Of a DNA stretch of 64,000 nucleotides, positions 11,063 through 22,557 are shown in pieces (positions within the stretch are counted from its first letter, which is position 1; the number at the start of each line of letters is the position of its first letter). Source of the DNA: Alligator mississippiensis. Lineage: Eukaryota; Chordata; Crocodylia; Alligatoridae. The notes under the pieces are model-generated. The model saw only the letters and a list, made by a program, of their open reading frames with translations. It did not search any database and was not told the origin of the DNA. Made by a program: the position numbers and the translations under genes. Where the stretch lies: NCBI RefSeq assembly GCF_030867095.1, contig NC_081826.1, positions 36,496,001-36,560,000 on the forward strand, given 5' to 3'.

Positions 11063-11502
11063 TAGGGCTGTGCAAAATGGCACCATTCCATTTCGCCTTG
11101 CGTTCCGAGGTTTTGATGGAACAGCATTTCATATCGAATTTCATTTAGATTCAAAACAGCTGTTTTGTTTTGCTTCATCAAAACAGTGAGGCTGTTTCAA
11201 CTCTGTTTTGCTAGATCGACCGGGGATGTGGAGTCAGCCCAGCTGGGCTGACTTCCCACCCCCAGCCCAATTGCAGTGCTGGGGGGGGGACTGAGCCCAT
11301 TCCCTTTCCCCAAGCTATTATCGGCTTCCCGCAACCCAGCAGCAAGAGAAACTTTCGAAACGTTTTGACTAGCCTCGTTTTGTTTCAAGGCTATTTCGAA
11401 GCCCTTCATTTTGATTTGATTTCACCATTTCACCATTTCGACCTCAAAATGAGACAAAACAGTGTCGAATCGAAACAACCGGTGAAATTTCACACAGCCC
11501 TA
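11063..11502. mobile_element. hAT-type non-autonomous element with perfect 8-bp target duplication
   Basis: Termini TAGGGCTGTG and CACAGCCCTA are perfect 10-bp inverted repeats. Both sides carry GTGCTTAT (11055-11062 and 11503-11510). The interior is 440 bp with many TTTCG/CGAAA motifs and no coding potential. Intact ends and duplication suggest a fairly young insertion. Confidence 0.9.
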
Positions 11503-11510
11503 GTGCTTAT

Positions 11511-12223
11511 GTGTATCTTTAGGTAATAACAGCTTTAAAACTCCGGCCTTTACAAACCCAAGTCTCATTAAAGTATATGAAACTTATGTGAGGGCTAGGT
11601 GCAGTGGAAGTCTTAGGTGCTGAAATATGTAACTTTTACACACTTAGTCCCCAAAGTATTATCCAAAAACATGAGTTAGGCTTCTAGGCTCCCTATAAAA
11701 TAGATTGGGCAAGACAGGTGGCCTCAGAAGGGGTAGCCAAAAAACTGCACAAGGAGAGCATGAAACCACCTAAAGAAACACTAAACAGCAGAGCACATCT
11801 GAATTCCTACCCCTTCTAAATGGCTTAGGTGCCTGACTCAGCTGCAGCCAAGAGCCTCTGTCCGCTCAGGATCCTGAGTCTGAAGTCCCTCTTGTGGGGA
11901 GGCGCCTACAACCATTCTTTCAAAAAAAAACAGTAGAGACATTTACTAGTTTTGTGGCCAGAGCATTTAACTAAGTAAGACTGAGACCTAGATTCTAGAT
12001 GAGTAATTCTCAACTGGGGTGGTACCATGAGATCCTCTTAAAGGTGTCAGGGCAGACTGGGAAACAGCTGTGGCAGGAGGGGATGTGCTGCTGTAGTCCA
12101 GCCTGTGGTAGGTGTTGCCATGAGGTGGTTGCTGCTGGCCTGGTGGAGAACCCAGACCAGCAATACAACCACCACAGATAAGATATAGTGAATGTTGCCC
12201 CTAACCTTGGACTTCCTGGCTAA
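11511..12223. other. Unassigned intergenic sequence
   Basis: Mixed composition with no recognisable gene or repeat. Confidence 0.45.
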
Positions 12224-12406
12224 GGACAGAAGTTACACATAAACTGATTTAAGACATTAGAAACTGGTTTAAACCTGTAACAGAACAGAAGCTCAGTGCA
12301 CGTGAACCAGTTTCAAAACGAATGAAACTAGTTTAAGATAAGCCTGGTTGAATGTAGTATCAGACTTAACTGATTTGGGTCAAACCAGTTTATAAAACTT
12401 CTGTCC
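12224..12406. repeat. Short inverted-repeat element (MITE-like)
   Basis: GGACAGAAGTT at 12224-12234 is exactly inverted at 12396-12406 (AACTTCTGTCC). The 183-bp interior is rich in AAACTGGTTTAA-type motifs in both orientations. No target duplication identified. Confidence 0.5.
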
Positions 12407-13594
12407 CAGACCCCTTCCTGGTTCAAGTTAAATCACAGTCCCCCTGCATCGCAGCATGCTTTCCAGCCCTGGGCTGGGATGTGCTGTCTGCTCCAGCAGA
12501 GAAGGGTTGACGGTGGAGGGGGGGGCGGGCGGAGGAGGGGAGGCAGGTACTGCCCCCCCCAGGCAAACCCCAGCTGGGGGCTGGGGTCAGGGAGGGGGGT
12601 TAAACTTCCTTTACCATGAGTACAGAGCTGCCGTGCCGTACGAAAAATGTAGTGCTGGCTACGACTTTGTACTACAAATCCCAGAGGAACCTGAAAGCAG
12701 AAAGAGGAAATGATGAGCAACCCTGCAGAGTCCTGCTGCTGTAAGTCTTGACTGCAAATCCCAGAGACCTCAGGGGCAGCAGGAAAAGGAAGTGAACACA
12801 CAGCCCATGCTGGCTGTGTGTCAGAGCACACATATTGTGTGTGTCTAATGTCTCTGGCTATGCTCTAGCACCCCTGGGCTTCTGGCCTAAGCCATTGCAG
12901 GTATGTGGCTGCATTTCTAAATTGTACATACATCTAAATACTTGGCTAGGATTTCAAGAATTATTGGATATCCCACATTAGAAAGGTGCTTATCTGTCAC
13001 CTTCGTGCCCCTAATTTGAGAAATTAACAAGACCAGCGTAGCTCCGCCATCGTTCTTATAGCATGTCTTCAGCATTTGAGCTTTTGTTTTAATCCTTGTA
13101 TTATACTTTTGATGCAGTTGCTGTCATCTGTGCCTAGCAATATTTCCAGTTGACCAAATATTCTAATCTCTTTATATGCAAAAGAAATAGTTTAAGTACC
13201 TTTTTATAGAACGATAAGATGGTATAAATGTAATCTAAATTTACTTCTTTTGTGGTATTACCCTCGTATACTGTACTTCTTATTTTATTTTTTTATTTTT
13301 TTTGTTGTAATTAAAACTGTAGGGCAGGAATTTAGTTTCAGGCTGAGGTCATGACTGAGGATGAGTAATGTAATGAAACTGTTCAAACATGTTAAGCTAA
13401 GCAGGCCCCTTTTTTTTTCCTCCTTTATTTTATTTTTTTTAAAGCAAAAGGTGTTTGAACTAGCAGACACCCCGTGGCCTTTGAATTCAGTTAAGTGGAC
13501 CCAGGCTCAAGTTTGACATTTTTAATCTCTAAGCCCATATCTTTGCAGGTACATTGCAGGTATGTGGCTGAATCTAAAATGAACATCTGTCCAG
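12407..13594. other. Unassigned intergenic sequence
   Basis: A GC-rich patch (12430-12620) is followed by AT-rich sequence with poly-T tracts (about 13285-13305 and 13410-13440). No gene recognised. Confidence 0.45.
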
Positions 13595-13910
13595 TTGTTC
13601 CTCAGTTCATGGGCAACTGGTGCCACCTTAGTTAGGGGGGCACATGCCCCCCCCCCCAGTGGCAGATCACGCTGCCCAGAGGCAGTTCCCCCATGGCCGA
13701 TCGCTGCAGCTGCTTCCAGGAGTGGCTGCAGCGATTGGCTGGTGCTTGCGGGGGGGGGGGGGGGAGGGGGGCACCAGTGCTCCTACCTGCCACCCCTACC
13801 CATCACCTAAGTGGCGAGTGCAGCTGATTAGGGGATGCACCAGCCCTCTGAAGGGATGCATGTGCACCTCCATGTACCCCCTACATGTTGCTGTTGCCTC
13901 AGTTTAATCT
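13595..13910. repeat. GC-rich tract with C and G homopolymer runs
   Basis: C-run at about 13648-13658 and G-run at about 13750-13763 in a GC-rich block with GGATGCATGTGCACCTCCAT near its right edge. Probably part of a repeat, family not identified. Confidence 0.4.
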
Positions 13911-14265
13911 CTGCATCCTAGACTAGCCTGCAAAGACCGAATCAATTCAGCCTCAAGCTTTTTGATTGTCTGTATTTAGCCCCTGACATCAAGGTAGAGG
14001 TGGGGGGGACAGAGCATCCATCTGCCTGCATCCAGACAGGGTGCCACTATATTCAGAAGTTAGTGAAGAGTGAATTGAGTCTACAGAGGTTTCTACTGTG
14101 CTAGACACTCCTCAGTTTGAGAGCCACATCTCCCACCACTCAGAAGATTCCCCTAAATTGTCACATGTGAGGCTAAGGACATCCTTCATCCACTGTGCTG
14201 AAGTTCCACCATGATGAGAAAGGAATGCAAGTTCATGGAGCCTGAAGTAGACAACAATAGTGAGA

Positions 14266-14345
14266 GCCTGAATGCAGTCTAGTTATTAGGGTACTCTCCT
14301 GCAAGAAGATATTCCCAGATTCAGATCCTTGGATCCCTGGATTAT
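14266..14345 (+). mobile_element. tRNA-derived SINE head
   Basis: TCTAGTTATTAGGGTACTCT resembles a Pol III A box region and AGATTCAGATCC (14317-14328) a B box, with tRNA-like spacing and the anticodon-arm-like stretch CTCCTGCAAGAAG. It does not fold as an intact tRNA gene. Confidence 0.6.
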
Positions 14346-14530
14346 GTGGTTTCTGGTTTTTTTCCAGTACTGGTTTCACATGATTCCACATACTAAGTGC
14401 TGATGCTATACATGCCTCTCCTGCCTCAAATGACTCCATGTTCCTTACTGCACAGTGGCACAGCCTCAACAACAGGGATGGAGGGATACAGGGTATGCAC
14501 CCCAGGCTTAGCCTTTAGCCTAGTGATTAG

Positions 14531-15724
14531 CAGCAATCCTCATTTTCTCTGATAAGGAATTGCAAATTCTCTAATAACCCACTCCAAATCTGCAATTAAA
14601 ATGAAACACCACTATACATATAGGTATTGATTGAACTCAATGTTTTATTGATAATATTTACAATTTTAAAGCTATTTGGAAGCCTACCAGGGCCTCAATA
14701 ACTATAATAAAATCATTTCTAAATACCTATACATTTTGGTATTTGATTTTGGTTTTGCTCACCAGGAGGGAGCCCCCCAGCCATGTCCCTCACCCACAGG
14801 TCCCTGCCCCTCCCCAACCCTGCTAGAGGGAGCCCCCAGCTGCCAGGGCTACAGAGCCAAGGACCCAGATCTGCAGCCCCCTGCTCCCTGCAGCAGCACC
14901 TAAGCCCCAGCTGCTGCCTGTGGGAGGCAGCGGCTGCTGCAGTTAGTGTAGAGCCCAGCATGAGTGGCGCAGCCAGAGCGGAGCCCATGGGGGGGGGGGC
15001 GGGTGCAGGCTACCTACCTCAGGCTTGGGTAGCATGGTGGCTTGCACTGCTGTGTGCACCTGGGTAGGGTGTGGGCCATGTGCCCCCCAGATCTGTGCAC
15101 AGGGTCAGGGCAGGGGCAGGCTGCCTGCTGCAGACTCAGGCCCCATGCCCTGATGCCCCCCGCCAGGATCTCCATGGTCTGGCAGGCAGGACCCAGTGTG
15201 GCAGGGCACAGCAGAGCTGGGTGGGGAAACTCCTTGCTGCTGCGAGCCCTGTGCTGTCCTGGCAACGTACCCCCTGCCCACCCCACAGCAGCAAGGGGTA
15301 CAACACCTCACTGCCCCCTGGACGAGCTGCCCACAGCCCCATCCTGCTCCCTGCTGGGGCCCTGTGGTCACACATTCCAGCCCCAGGCTCCATGTACTGC
15401 CCAATGGGGCAGCAGCCCCAGACCCAATCCTACCCAACTCCCTCCCTCCTCCATCCCTATGGTAGCCTCAATTCCCCCCTCCCCTCCACTCCAGACTTAC
15501 CTGCAAGAGTGGCACTCCAGGCTACCCCCTGCCTGAGCACCCTCCTCCTGCTCCACCCAGCCCCTTGCTGGCTGGAACTCTGCCAGCCTGCAGAGAGCTC
15601 TTTGCAAAACTGCAAATCCATGCGTTTCCACATTAAAATGAAAAATCCATGTTTTTCTTGGGTAAAAGGGAAAATCCACAGGTTTTGCCATTTTTCCATG
15701 GGAAATGGAAAACCTGGATCCTTG
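14531..15724. mobile_element. hAT-type element, family A, perfect 8-bp target duplication
   Basis: GTGATTAG flanks both sides (14523-14530 and 15725-15732). The ends CAGCAATCCTCATTTTC and, reverse-complemented, CAAGGATCCAGGTTTTCC are imperfect inverted repeats. The interior is GC-rich (14760-15600), including a TCTGTGCACAGG / GGCTGCCTGCTGCAG module at about 15090-15140 shared with other elements here. Several open frames in it reflect base composition only; no transposase is present. A second copy lies at 56170-57181. Confidence 0.85.
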
Positions 15725-15764
15725 GTGATTAGGGAACTTTTCTGAGAAGTCTTTAAAGGAGGGT

Positions 15765-15835
15765 CTAGGAGCTGGCTCTCATACTTCCTCAACTAGTGCT
15801 CTACCCACCAGACACCACCTCCGGCCATGTCTTAA
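15765..15835 (-). mobile_element. MIR/CORE-SINE-like remnant
   Basis: The minus strand contains GGTGGGTAGAGCACTAGTTG followed by a GAG...CCAGCTCC block, as in tRNA-derived CORE-SINEs. Degraded. Confidence 0.4.
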
Positions 15836-16280
15836 AAATGAAATTTCCCCAACTGCATTTTGTGAAGGGCTTAATAGTGTAAGTTTCTTGGTGTGCTTAG
15901 ATTACACCTACAGGATGGCACTTAGCTACTCAGCCCAGGGATGCTCTGGCCACACACCAAAACAGAACTGCAGCCACCCTAGGGAGTTTTAGGTGGTTCT
16001 AAGATTATGTAGTAATTGAGAGCTGGATTTAGGGGACCATAATTTTGGGTTTACACATCTATGAGTTGAAACTCAAAAGGAATTCTACAAAAAGTGGAAA
16101 CCTGCTCATATGACTAGAGAATAGTATAAGAGTATTGCACAGACATGCAGAGAGAAAATTAGAAAGGCCAAGACACCTTTCTAGATGCAAGTGGCAAGAA
16201 ACATAAAAGGCAACAAACAAGTATGACAAAAGAAGAGGACCAAAGAAACCATAGATTCCTCAAGGCATGTAACCTAGTTT
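15836..16280. other. Unassigned sequence
   Basis: No recognisable gene or repeat family. The last 150 bp are AG-rich and may already belong to the following LINE. Confidence 0.4.
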
Positions 16281-16411
16281 ACAGATGATGCAGTATTTAA
16301 TGGCTGAATTATTTAATGGCTTTCTTACTTCAATCTTCACAAAGAGAGTCAGTTACCAAATGACAAGCACAGTTGGCAACAAAAACACAGAAGGAAACAA
16401 ACAGCATAGAG

Positions 16412-16975
16412 CAGTGGTGCTCAACCTTTTTGCCTGGCAGGCCAGGTTGGCAGTGCCTGGTCCATCTGTGGGTTGATCCAGCCAGTGTTCCTGATCCAGC
16501 ACCTAAGCAGGCACAGTGGGCACCATCTGGCCATGTGGAAGCAAGCAGGAGCAGGCTGGTCTCAACGCAGCCCCACAGGAGAAAGGAATTTGACCCAGCC
16601 CCATGGAGAGGAAGGGATGTGGCCCAGCCCTGTGGGGGAAGGGGTACATAGTCAGGTCCCAACCCAGCCTCACAGGAAGGAGAAAGGGTGTGGCCTGACT
16701 GTAGGGGGTATGGCTAGGCCCCAACCCAGCCCCACAGAGAGAAAAGAGGATGTACCCTGGCCCTATGGGAAGAGTGGGCATGATCAAGCTCCAACATGGC
16801 CCCACAGGGAGGGAAAGGGGCGTAGCTTGGTGCTGATCCAGAAGCAGGGGGCAATACAGCCCAGTTGTGCAGGGGAAGGGGTCACAGGCCAGTCTGGCCC
16901 AACCTGGACTGGCTGCGATAGGCTTGGGTTTTATGAATTTAGCAGGGGGGAGGGGATTCCCAGCCAGTTAGGGAT
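16412..16975. mobile_element. hAT-like insertion with internal tandem repeats inside the old CR1
   Basis: It starts CAGTGGTGCTCAACCTTTTT, a typical hAT terminus. From about 16570 to 16900 there are variable units of roughly 60 bp around CCCAGCCCCACAGGGAG. I found no matching right terminus or target duplication, so the right end is uncertain. Confidence 0.5.
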
Positions 16976-17280
16976 TACTAGGAGAAGTTGATGCCTTCAA
17001 GTTGGCTGGATGGGATGCACATTTGGGTACTGAAGCAATTGGCTGAGGTAATTTCTGAGCCATTGGCTATCATCTTTGAGAATTCATGGAAGTTGGGTCT
17101 AGGTGATTGGAAAAGGCAAATACAGTACCCATCTATAAAAATAGGAAGAAGGAAGATCTGGGGAATTACAGACCAGTAAGCCTAACCTCAATACCTGGTA
17201 AGATCATGGAGCAGGTCCTCAAGGAATATATTGTAAAGCAGGTAGAACAAGGTGTGCTGCCAGATGTACCTTGGCTGCGC

Positions 17281-17700
17281 TCTAACCTCATGGCGCTTTA
17301 TACAAAGTGCCATGAGTTAGAACACCTCCCCACTCTCCTCCCCTGCCCCCCCGAACCAACATGTTTGCATGTTGGATTGGGACAGGGGGGGCTGGAGCCT
17401 CCAAGGAGCTACAGAAGCCTCTGAGGAGGCTGCCGACCCACCCCTCTCCCTAGTTCTGCTCGTCTTCCCCGCCCCCCCCAGAGCTGCCAGCCAGGGTTTG
17501 TTGCCCAGTTGAAGATGGAGGGGGTAGGGGTAGAAGAGAGCTTCCCCACCTAGCTGGCCTGGCCCGGCTCGGCTCTCCCCAGTATTCCAGCTGGGGTAGC
17601 TGAGGTAGAACCATGAGACAAGGGGTTCCGTTCCACCTACCCACCCACCTCCAGCTCCAGCCAGGCAGCAAAGCCCAGCTGTCAGATCATTGTGCTCAAC
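17281..17700. repeat. GC-rich insertion with two strong hairpins
   Basis: Hairpin 1: TCTAACCTCATGGCGCTTT (17281-17299), loop ATAC, AAAGTGCCATGAGTTAGA (17304-17321). Hairpin 2: CCAACATG (17356-17363), TTTG loop, CATGTTGG (17368-17375). The remainder is GC-rich and non-coding. CR1 coding similarity resumes at about 17700. The left boundary is ambiguous because 17281-17320 may still be CR1-derived. Confidence 0.5.
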
Positions 17701-18009
17701 AGGTAATCATCAACAGCTAAAATCTGGATTCCCCAGGGACCTGTCCTGGGTCCAGTATTGTTCGACATTTCCATTAATGATGGGATTGAATGTACACTTA
17801 GCAGATTAACAGATGAGATAAAGTTGGGTAAAGTTGTAGACACTGGAGGGCAGGGCTAGAGTCCAGAAGGACTTGGATAGACTGAAGAAGTGGTCCACCT
17901 TCAATCAGACTAAATTCAACAAGGAAAAGCACAAAGGCTTGCACTTGGGACAGAACAACTGCATGCACATATACAGAACATGGAATAACTGGCTAGGCTG
18001 TAGTACTGC

Positions 18010-19117
18010 AGAGAAGGGCCTAAAGCTAGGAAACTATGGCATTGATGCCTACACAGTCAGATGGATTGCAAATTGGCTGAGGGGTCACACTCAGAGAGGT
18101 GGTGGATGGGTCATAGTCAACCTGGAGGGATCCGAGCAGTGGGGGTCCCCCAGGATTCAGTCCTTGGGCCTGCACTTTTCAATTTCTTTACTAGCGACTT
18201 GGACGAGGGGGTGAAAAGGACCCTGTTTAAATTCGCGGACGACACCAAGATTTGGGGTGAGGTGGGCACGCTAGAAGGGAGAGACAGGATATAGCTGGAC
18301 CTGGACAGGTTACAGGGGTGGGCAGATGAGAAGATGGGATTCAATACCGACAAGTGCAGGGTACTGCACCTAGGGAGAAAGAACCAGCCGCATACCTACA
18401 TGCTGGGGAACTTCCTTCTAGTCAGCACAGAGGCAGAAAAGGATCTTGGAGTCATTATAGACTCCAAGATGAACATGGGCAGCCAATGTGGCGACGCAGT
18501 CAGGAAGGCTAACCACACCTTGTAGTGCATCCATAGATGCATCACGAGCAGGTCCAAGGCGGTGATCCTCCCCCTCTATATAACATTGGTCAGGCCACAG
18601 TTGGAGTACTGTGTCCAGTTCTGGGCGCCACACTTCAGGAGGGATGTGGACAACATCAAGAGGGTCCAGAGGAGGACCACTCACATGATCGGGGGTAGCA
18701 GGGCAGGCCTTACGAAGGGAGGCTATGAGACCTTAACCTGTTAAGCCTCCACAAGAGAAGGCTGAGAGGGAACCTGGTGGCCATCTATAAACTTACCAGG
18801 GGGGACCAGCGGGGAATGGGAGAGACCTTGATCCCCTCAGTGCCTCCTGGAGTAACAAGGAATAACAGCCATAAGTTGTTAGAGAGTAGATTCAGGCTAG
18901 ACATCAGGAGGCACTACTTCACAGTCAGGGCAGCTAGGATCTGGAACCAACTTCCAAGGGAAGTAGTGCTGGCTCCTACCTTGGGGGTCTTTAAGAGGAG
19001 GCTTGACGATTACCTAGCTAGGGTCATTCGAGCCCAGTTTTCTCTTCTGCCCAGGGCAGGAGGTTGGATTAGAAGATCTGCAAGGTCCCTTCCAACCCTA
19101 CATCTATGAATCTATGA
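18010..19117 (+). mobile_element. CR1 LINE, 5'-truncated younger copy
   Basis: The sequence follows the RT half of the 1-4115 copy from [15 protein letters not shown] (about 18030) to the 3' UTR and TCTATGAATCTATGA end at about 19117. Motifs include [14 protein letters not shown] and [12 protein letters not shown] (about 18180-18260) and YCVQFWAPHFRRDVDNI (18604 on). Frameshifts and stops (for example near 18290, 18525 and 18742) make it a pseudogene. Confidence 0.9.
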
Positions 19118-19385
19118 CCTAGGTTTGCAGTAGACTGTGACCGGAGGCAGTCTTGGGGCTGGTCCCAGTACCAGCCCATCCCACCCACCTGTCAAGGGCA
19201 GCCTGCCCACCTGTCTTCCCTGCCATGCCTTTGATAGAATTAATAAATTGGTTCTAAGGCAGGAGGCTGCCCATTTATGCCCCAATACTCAGGGCGTACT
19301 ACACAACTCCAACCTCTTTTTATAATGTCCCAAGCCTCACAGGTGTAATACTACTGCCTGTCACTTCTGAGTTCCTCTTACGGTA

Positions 19386-19495
19386 AGGCTCTCTGTGCCC
19401 TTGTAACTGTGCCCCTCTCTGGTGCTAGGGCTCTCTGCACCCTCGTAGCTGCGCCATTCTCTGGTGCTAGGGCTCTCTATGCCCCCATAGCTCCA
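19386..19495 (+). repeat. 42-bp tandem repeat, about 2.6 units
   Basis: Units start at 19386, 19428 and 19470, pattern GGGCTCTCTGCACCCTCGTA followed by GCTGCGCCATTCTCTGGTGC. Confidence 0.85.
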
Positions 19496-19697
19496 GTCTT
19501 CCAGTATAAACAGAAACACAAGCATAAGCCCCTAGGCTATAACTTAAACATTATCACTGACAACAGCGCTATGATACCATCAAGTACACAGGGGGGAGCC
19601 CCCCGTGCTCCTGTGAGACGTTCCATCTGCCCCAGCATAGCAGCATTAACGAGCTGCACCTGGTACCTCAAGGTATGTAGAAAAAACATTTAAAGCT

Positions 19698-19854
19698 GTG
19701 TCTACGTATAAATCGCTGATTCTCCAAATCAGCACTGAATCTTCAGATTTGGATTTGGCCGAGTCAAATCAAGGACAGTGATCCGAATCATCAAATCATT
19801 GTCCCCGATTCAGGCTGAATCTGAATCCAATAGGGCCCGTTTTGCACACCCCTA
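19698..19854. mobile_element. hAT terminus fragment
   Basis: The right end GTTTTGCACACCCCTA (reverse complement TAGGGGTGTGCAAAAC) resembles the 11063-11502 terminus, with CGAATC/GATTCAG motifs inside. The left terminus was not found. Confidence 0.5.
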
Positions 19855-20234
19855 TTGGGTAGCAAAGCAGGCAGCACCAGGTCTCAGGTAGCTTCCTTAT
19901 GCTGGAACTCCTTCTATGGAAGTTGCCAGAGAGAGTCCATGTGACTGCTAGCTACAGCCCTGGGTTTATATGTCCCGAAACCCTGGCTCGTGTGATGTCA
20001 TGTGATGCCTGCAGGAACTGCCCAATTATCCCCTTAGGCAGTTACTCCGGCGACCCACAGCTAGGGAGCTCTGCTTAACCTGCAGAGCTCCCTGGCCAGG
20101 CTGCTTAGGCCTTAAAGGAGCAGGCATATCTTAATCCCCTGTTACACAGACCATAAAGTGATTATGAACCAGTGTGCTCTTTTGTAAAAGACAACACTAT
20201 ATTGGGTTGTATTAACAGGAGTGCCAATTGCAAA
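19855..20234. other. Unassigned sequence
   Basis: No gene recognised. It includes a CAGAGCTCC-type inverted pair around 20070-20090. Confidence 0.4.
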
Positions 20235-20785
20235 TTAAAGGAAGTGAATCTTCTGCTCTACTATGCACTGGTGAGTACTGTGGTTTTGGGCCTAACACTT
20301 CAAGAATGATGTGGCCAGATTGGAAAGAGCAACGCGGAAAGCAACAAAAATATTAGAGGCCTGGGAAGCATGATTTAAGAGGAAAGGCTAAAAGAACTAG
20401 GGTTATTTACCCTGGAGAAGAGAAGATTTAGGGGGCATTTGATAACAGTCTTCAAAACCTGAAAGGTGTTTATAAGGAGGATGCAGATAGACTATTCTCT
20501 ATGGCTGTAATGGACAGGAGTAGGAGCAACAGACTCAAACTGCAGCACTGAAAAGTTAGATTGGAGATTTTGGACTACAAAGGTGGTCAAGCATTGGAAC
20601 AGGCTACCTAAAGATGTTGTGGACTCCACCTCTGGAAATTTTCAAGAGCAGGTTAGCTAGACACTTGGCTGGGAGGTTTAGTCAGGGACAATACTGCCTT
20701 AGGCAGGGGACTGGAGTAGATGGGCCTGGGAGGTCCCTTCAAGCCCTACTTTGCTATGATCCTAAAGTCTACCTAAATTCTATTT
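20235..20785 (+). mobile_element. CR1 LINE 3' fragment, older subfamily
   Basis: The region resembles the CR1 RT C-terminus and 3' UTR: GGAAAGAGCAACGCGGAAAG, GACTCCACCTCTGGAAATTT (frame WTPPLEIFKSRLARHLAG, 20617 on) and GGGAGGTCCCTTCAAGCCCT before the end. Degraded. Confidence 0.75.
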
Positions 20786-20789
20786 TAGG

Positions 20790-21470
20790 TTCATAGATGC
20801 TAGGTTTGGAAGGGACCTCAACAGATCATTGAGTCCAACCCGCTGCCTAGACAGGAAAGAGTGCTGGGGTCAGATGATCCCAGCCAGATGCCTATCCAGC
20901 CTTCTCTTAAAGACCCCCAAGGTAGGAGAGAGCACCACCTCCTTTGGAAGCCCATTCCAAGTTTTGGCCACCCTCACCGTGAAAAAGTTTTTCCTGATGT
21001 CTAGCCTAGATCTGCTCTCCGTGAATTTGTGACCACTGTTCCTTGTTACCCCAAGAGGCGCCCTGGTGAACAGAGCATCTCCGATCCCTTGCTGCATCCC
21101 CCTAATTAATTTGTAGGCGGTCACAAGATCACCTCAGCCTTCTCTTGCGGAAGAGGTCTAAGTCCCTCAGTCTCTCCTCACAGGGCTTGTCCTGTAAACT
21201 CCTAACCATATGAATGGCCCTCCTCTGGACCCTCTCGAGTCTATCAATATCCTTCTTGAAGTATGGCACCCAAAACTGGACGCAGTACTCCAACTCCGGT
21301 CTGATCAATGCCGCATAAAGGGGAAGTATCACCTCTTTGGATCTATTTGTCATGCATCTGCTGATGCATGTTAAAGAGCAGTTAGCTTTGCTGACGATTT
21401 TGTCACACTGATGACTCATGTGCTCAAGTTTTGGGGGTTTTTTTCGGATCTCGCCATAAGCGCTCAAGTC
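20790..21470 (-). mobile_element. CR1 LINE 3' fragment, minus strand
   Basis: The minus strand encodes LPLYAALIRPELEYCVQFWV, then RLERVQRRAIHMVRSLQ, then (after a frame break near 21125) TAYKLIRGMQQGIGDALF and SRLDIRKNFFTVRVAKTWN, ending in a 3' UTR at about 20790. It lies tail to tail with the preceding plus-strand copy. Confidence 0.9.
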
Positions 21471-22557
21471 ACTTTAAAAATAAACCTGAGGTACTTTGGA
21501 GGTATTAAGTGATACAACTTTACCCAAAATTTTAAAGCACAGGTGATCAGAACCTCTGTTTGTCTTATCCTAAAACGGTACTGCTCACAGCCCACTCTCT
21601 CTTAACATCATCATGCAGTTAAGAAGGACACCAGGTTAAAGCTGTTCATATTTATCAATATACTTACCCAAATTCCTCTATAGGAACCAGAACCTATCAG
21701 AACCTCCGCCCCCAAAATGGAAGCTAGGCATCTTTCAAATAGTTGTTAGGGAACGACGAAATAAAAGATACTTAAGCTGTATCCAAAAAAGCTTTACATG
21801 TATAAATAAGATGTTTATCATAAATCTTAACTGAAGTGTTTTCTAAGACCTGATGAAACACACAAAAAATCATTTTAAGATGTTTTAATTTGCTTGAAAA
21901 GTACAGACATGTTTTCAACACCTTTATTACTATTAGCACAATATCCTGACTCCTAGGTTTTGACAAGTCCTATATCCACAGAAGGGTTCGTACACAACAA
22001 AACCCTGTTACGTCCTTGGCCTGAGACAGTCTGGTTGAATCCCTTATAAACAAAGGGGAAAAAAAGAACACATTGCAGTGCAATGTACTGTCATTGAGCA
22101 TAATCATAATCTGTCCCTATTGTACAAAAGATAACTAATGAAGATGGTTTTTCTCATACAAAGTTAGCCTTTAAAAACATGGCCTGCAATTTCTAAGATG
22201 AGGAAATACTAATTTATTTGCCACAGAAAAAACTGAAAAAGTGGAGTCAGCATCACTGGTGCACTGCTCTCTGGGCAAACTCCCACCTGCATTAGGAGGG
22301 TGAAACTACACAAAAAAATATTCAGGTTGCCTCAGGCATATTTATACCAACTGCATGTTTGGCTAGAAGACTGTGTAGGGGCCACTTATAATTCCCCAAA
22401 TTGGAAAATAACCTAAGAACCTGTGGGGCTCTATAAAGAAGAAACGTGATCCATTAGAAGTCACATCAATCAAAGCTGGTGCCTCCAACCATTCTACAAA
22501 TGTGATTATTTTAAAATGTAAAAATAATTAACATTCAAAGCTGTAAACCTGCAAAGG
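21471..22557. other. 3' UTR / downstream flank of DCAF13
   Basis: AT-rich unique-looking sequence with no protein-coding or repeat signal I recognise. It must include the DCAF13 3' UTR (minus strand). An AATAAA lies at 22213-22218 on the minus strand. Confidence 0.5.

Larger units (their letters stand above)
16281..18009 (+). mobile_element. Old CR1 LINE fragment, interrupted twice
   Basis: CR1 protein similarity appears in pieces: AELFNGFLTSIFTKR (16304 on), HIWVLKQLAEVISEPLAIIF (17018 on), [20 protein letters not shown] (about 17160-17220), GPVLGPVLFDIFIND-like (about 17740-17780) and a tail near 17870-17990. Frames shift and stops occur, so it is a pseudogene. Non-LINE segments sit at 16412-16975 and about 17281-17700. 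Confidence 0.8.

Noticed and set aside
14266..14345. tRNA gene
   Set aside because: A- and B-box-like motifs are present but acceptor and anticodon stems do not pair; best read as a SINE head.
15042..15745. Overlapping long open frames (up to 224 codons)
   Set aside because: They lie inside the GC-rich core of a hAT element bounded by perfect target duplications, and no domain is recognisable.
1..22500. Exons of a neighbouring host gene (RIMS2 is the downstream neighbour in human)
   Set aside because: No reading frame matching a host protein was seen; only repeats and unassigned DNA.
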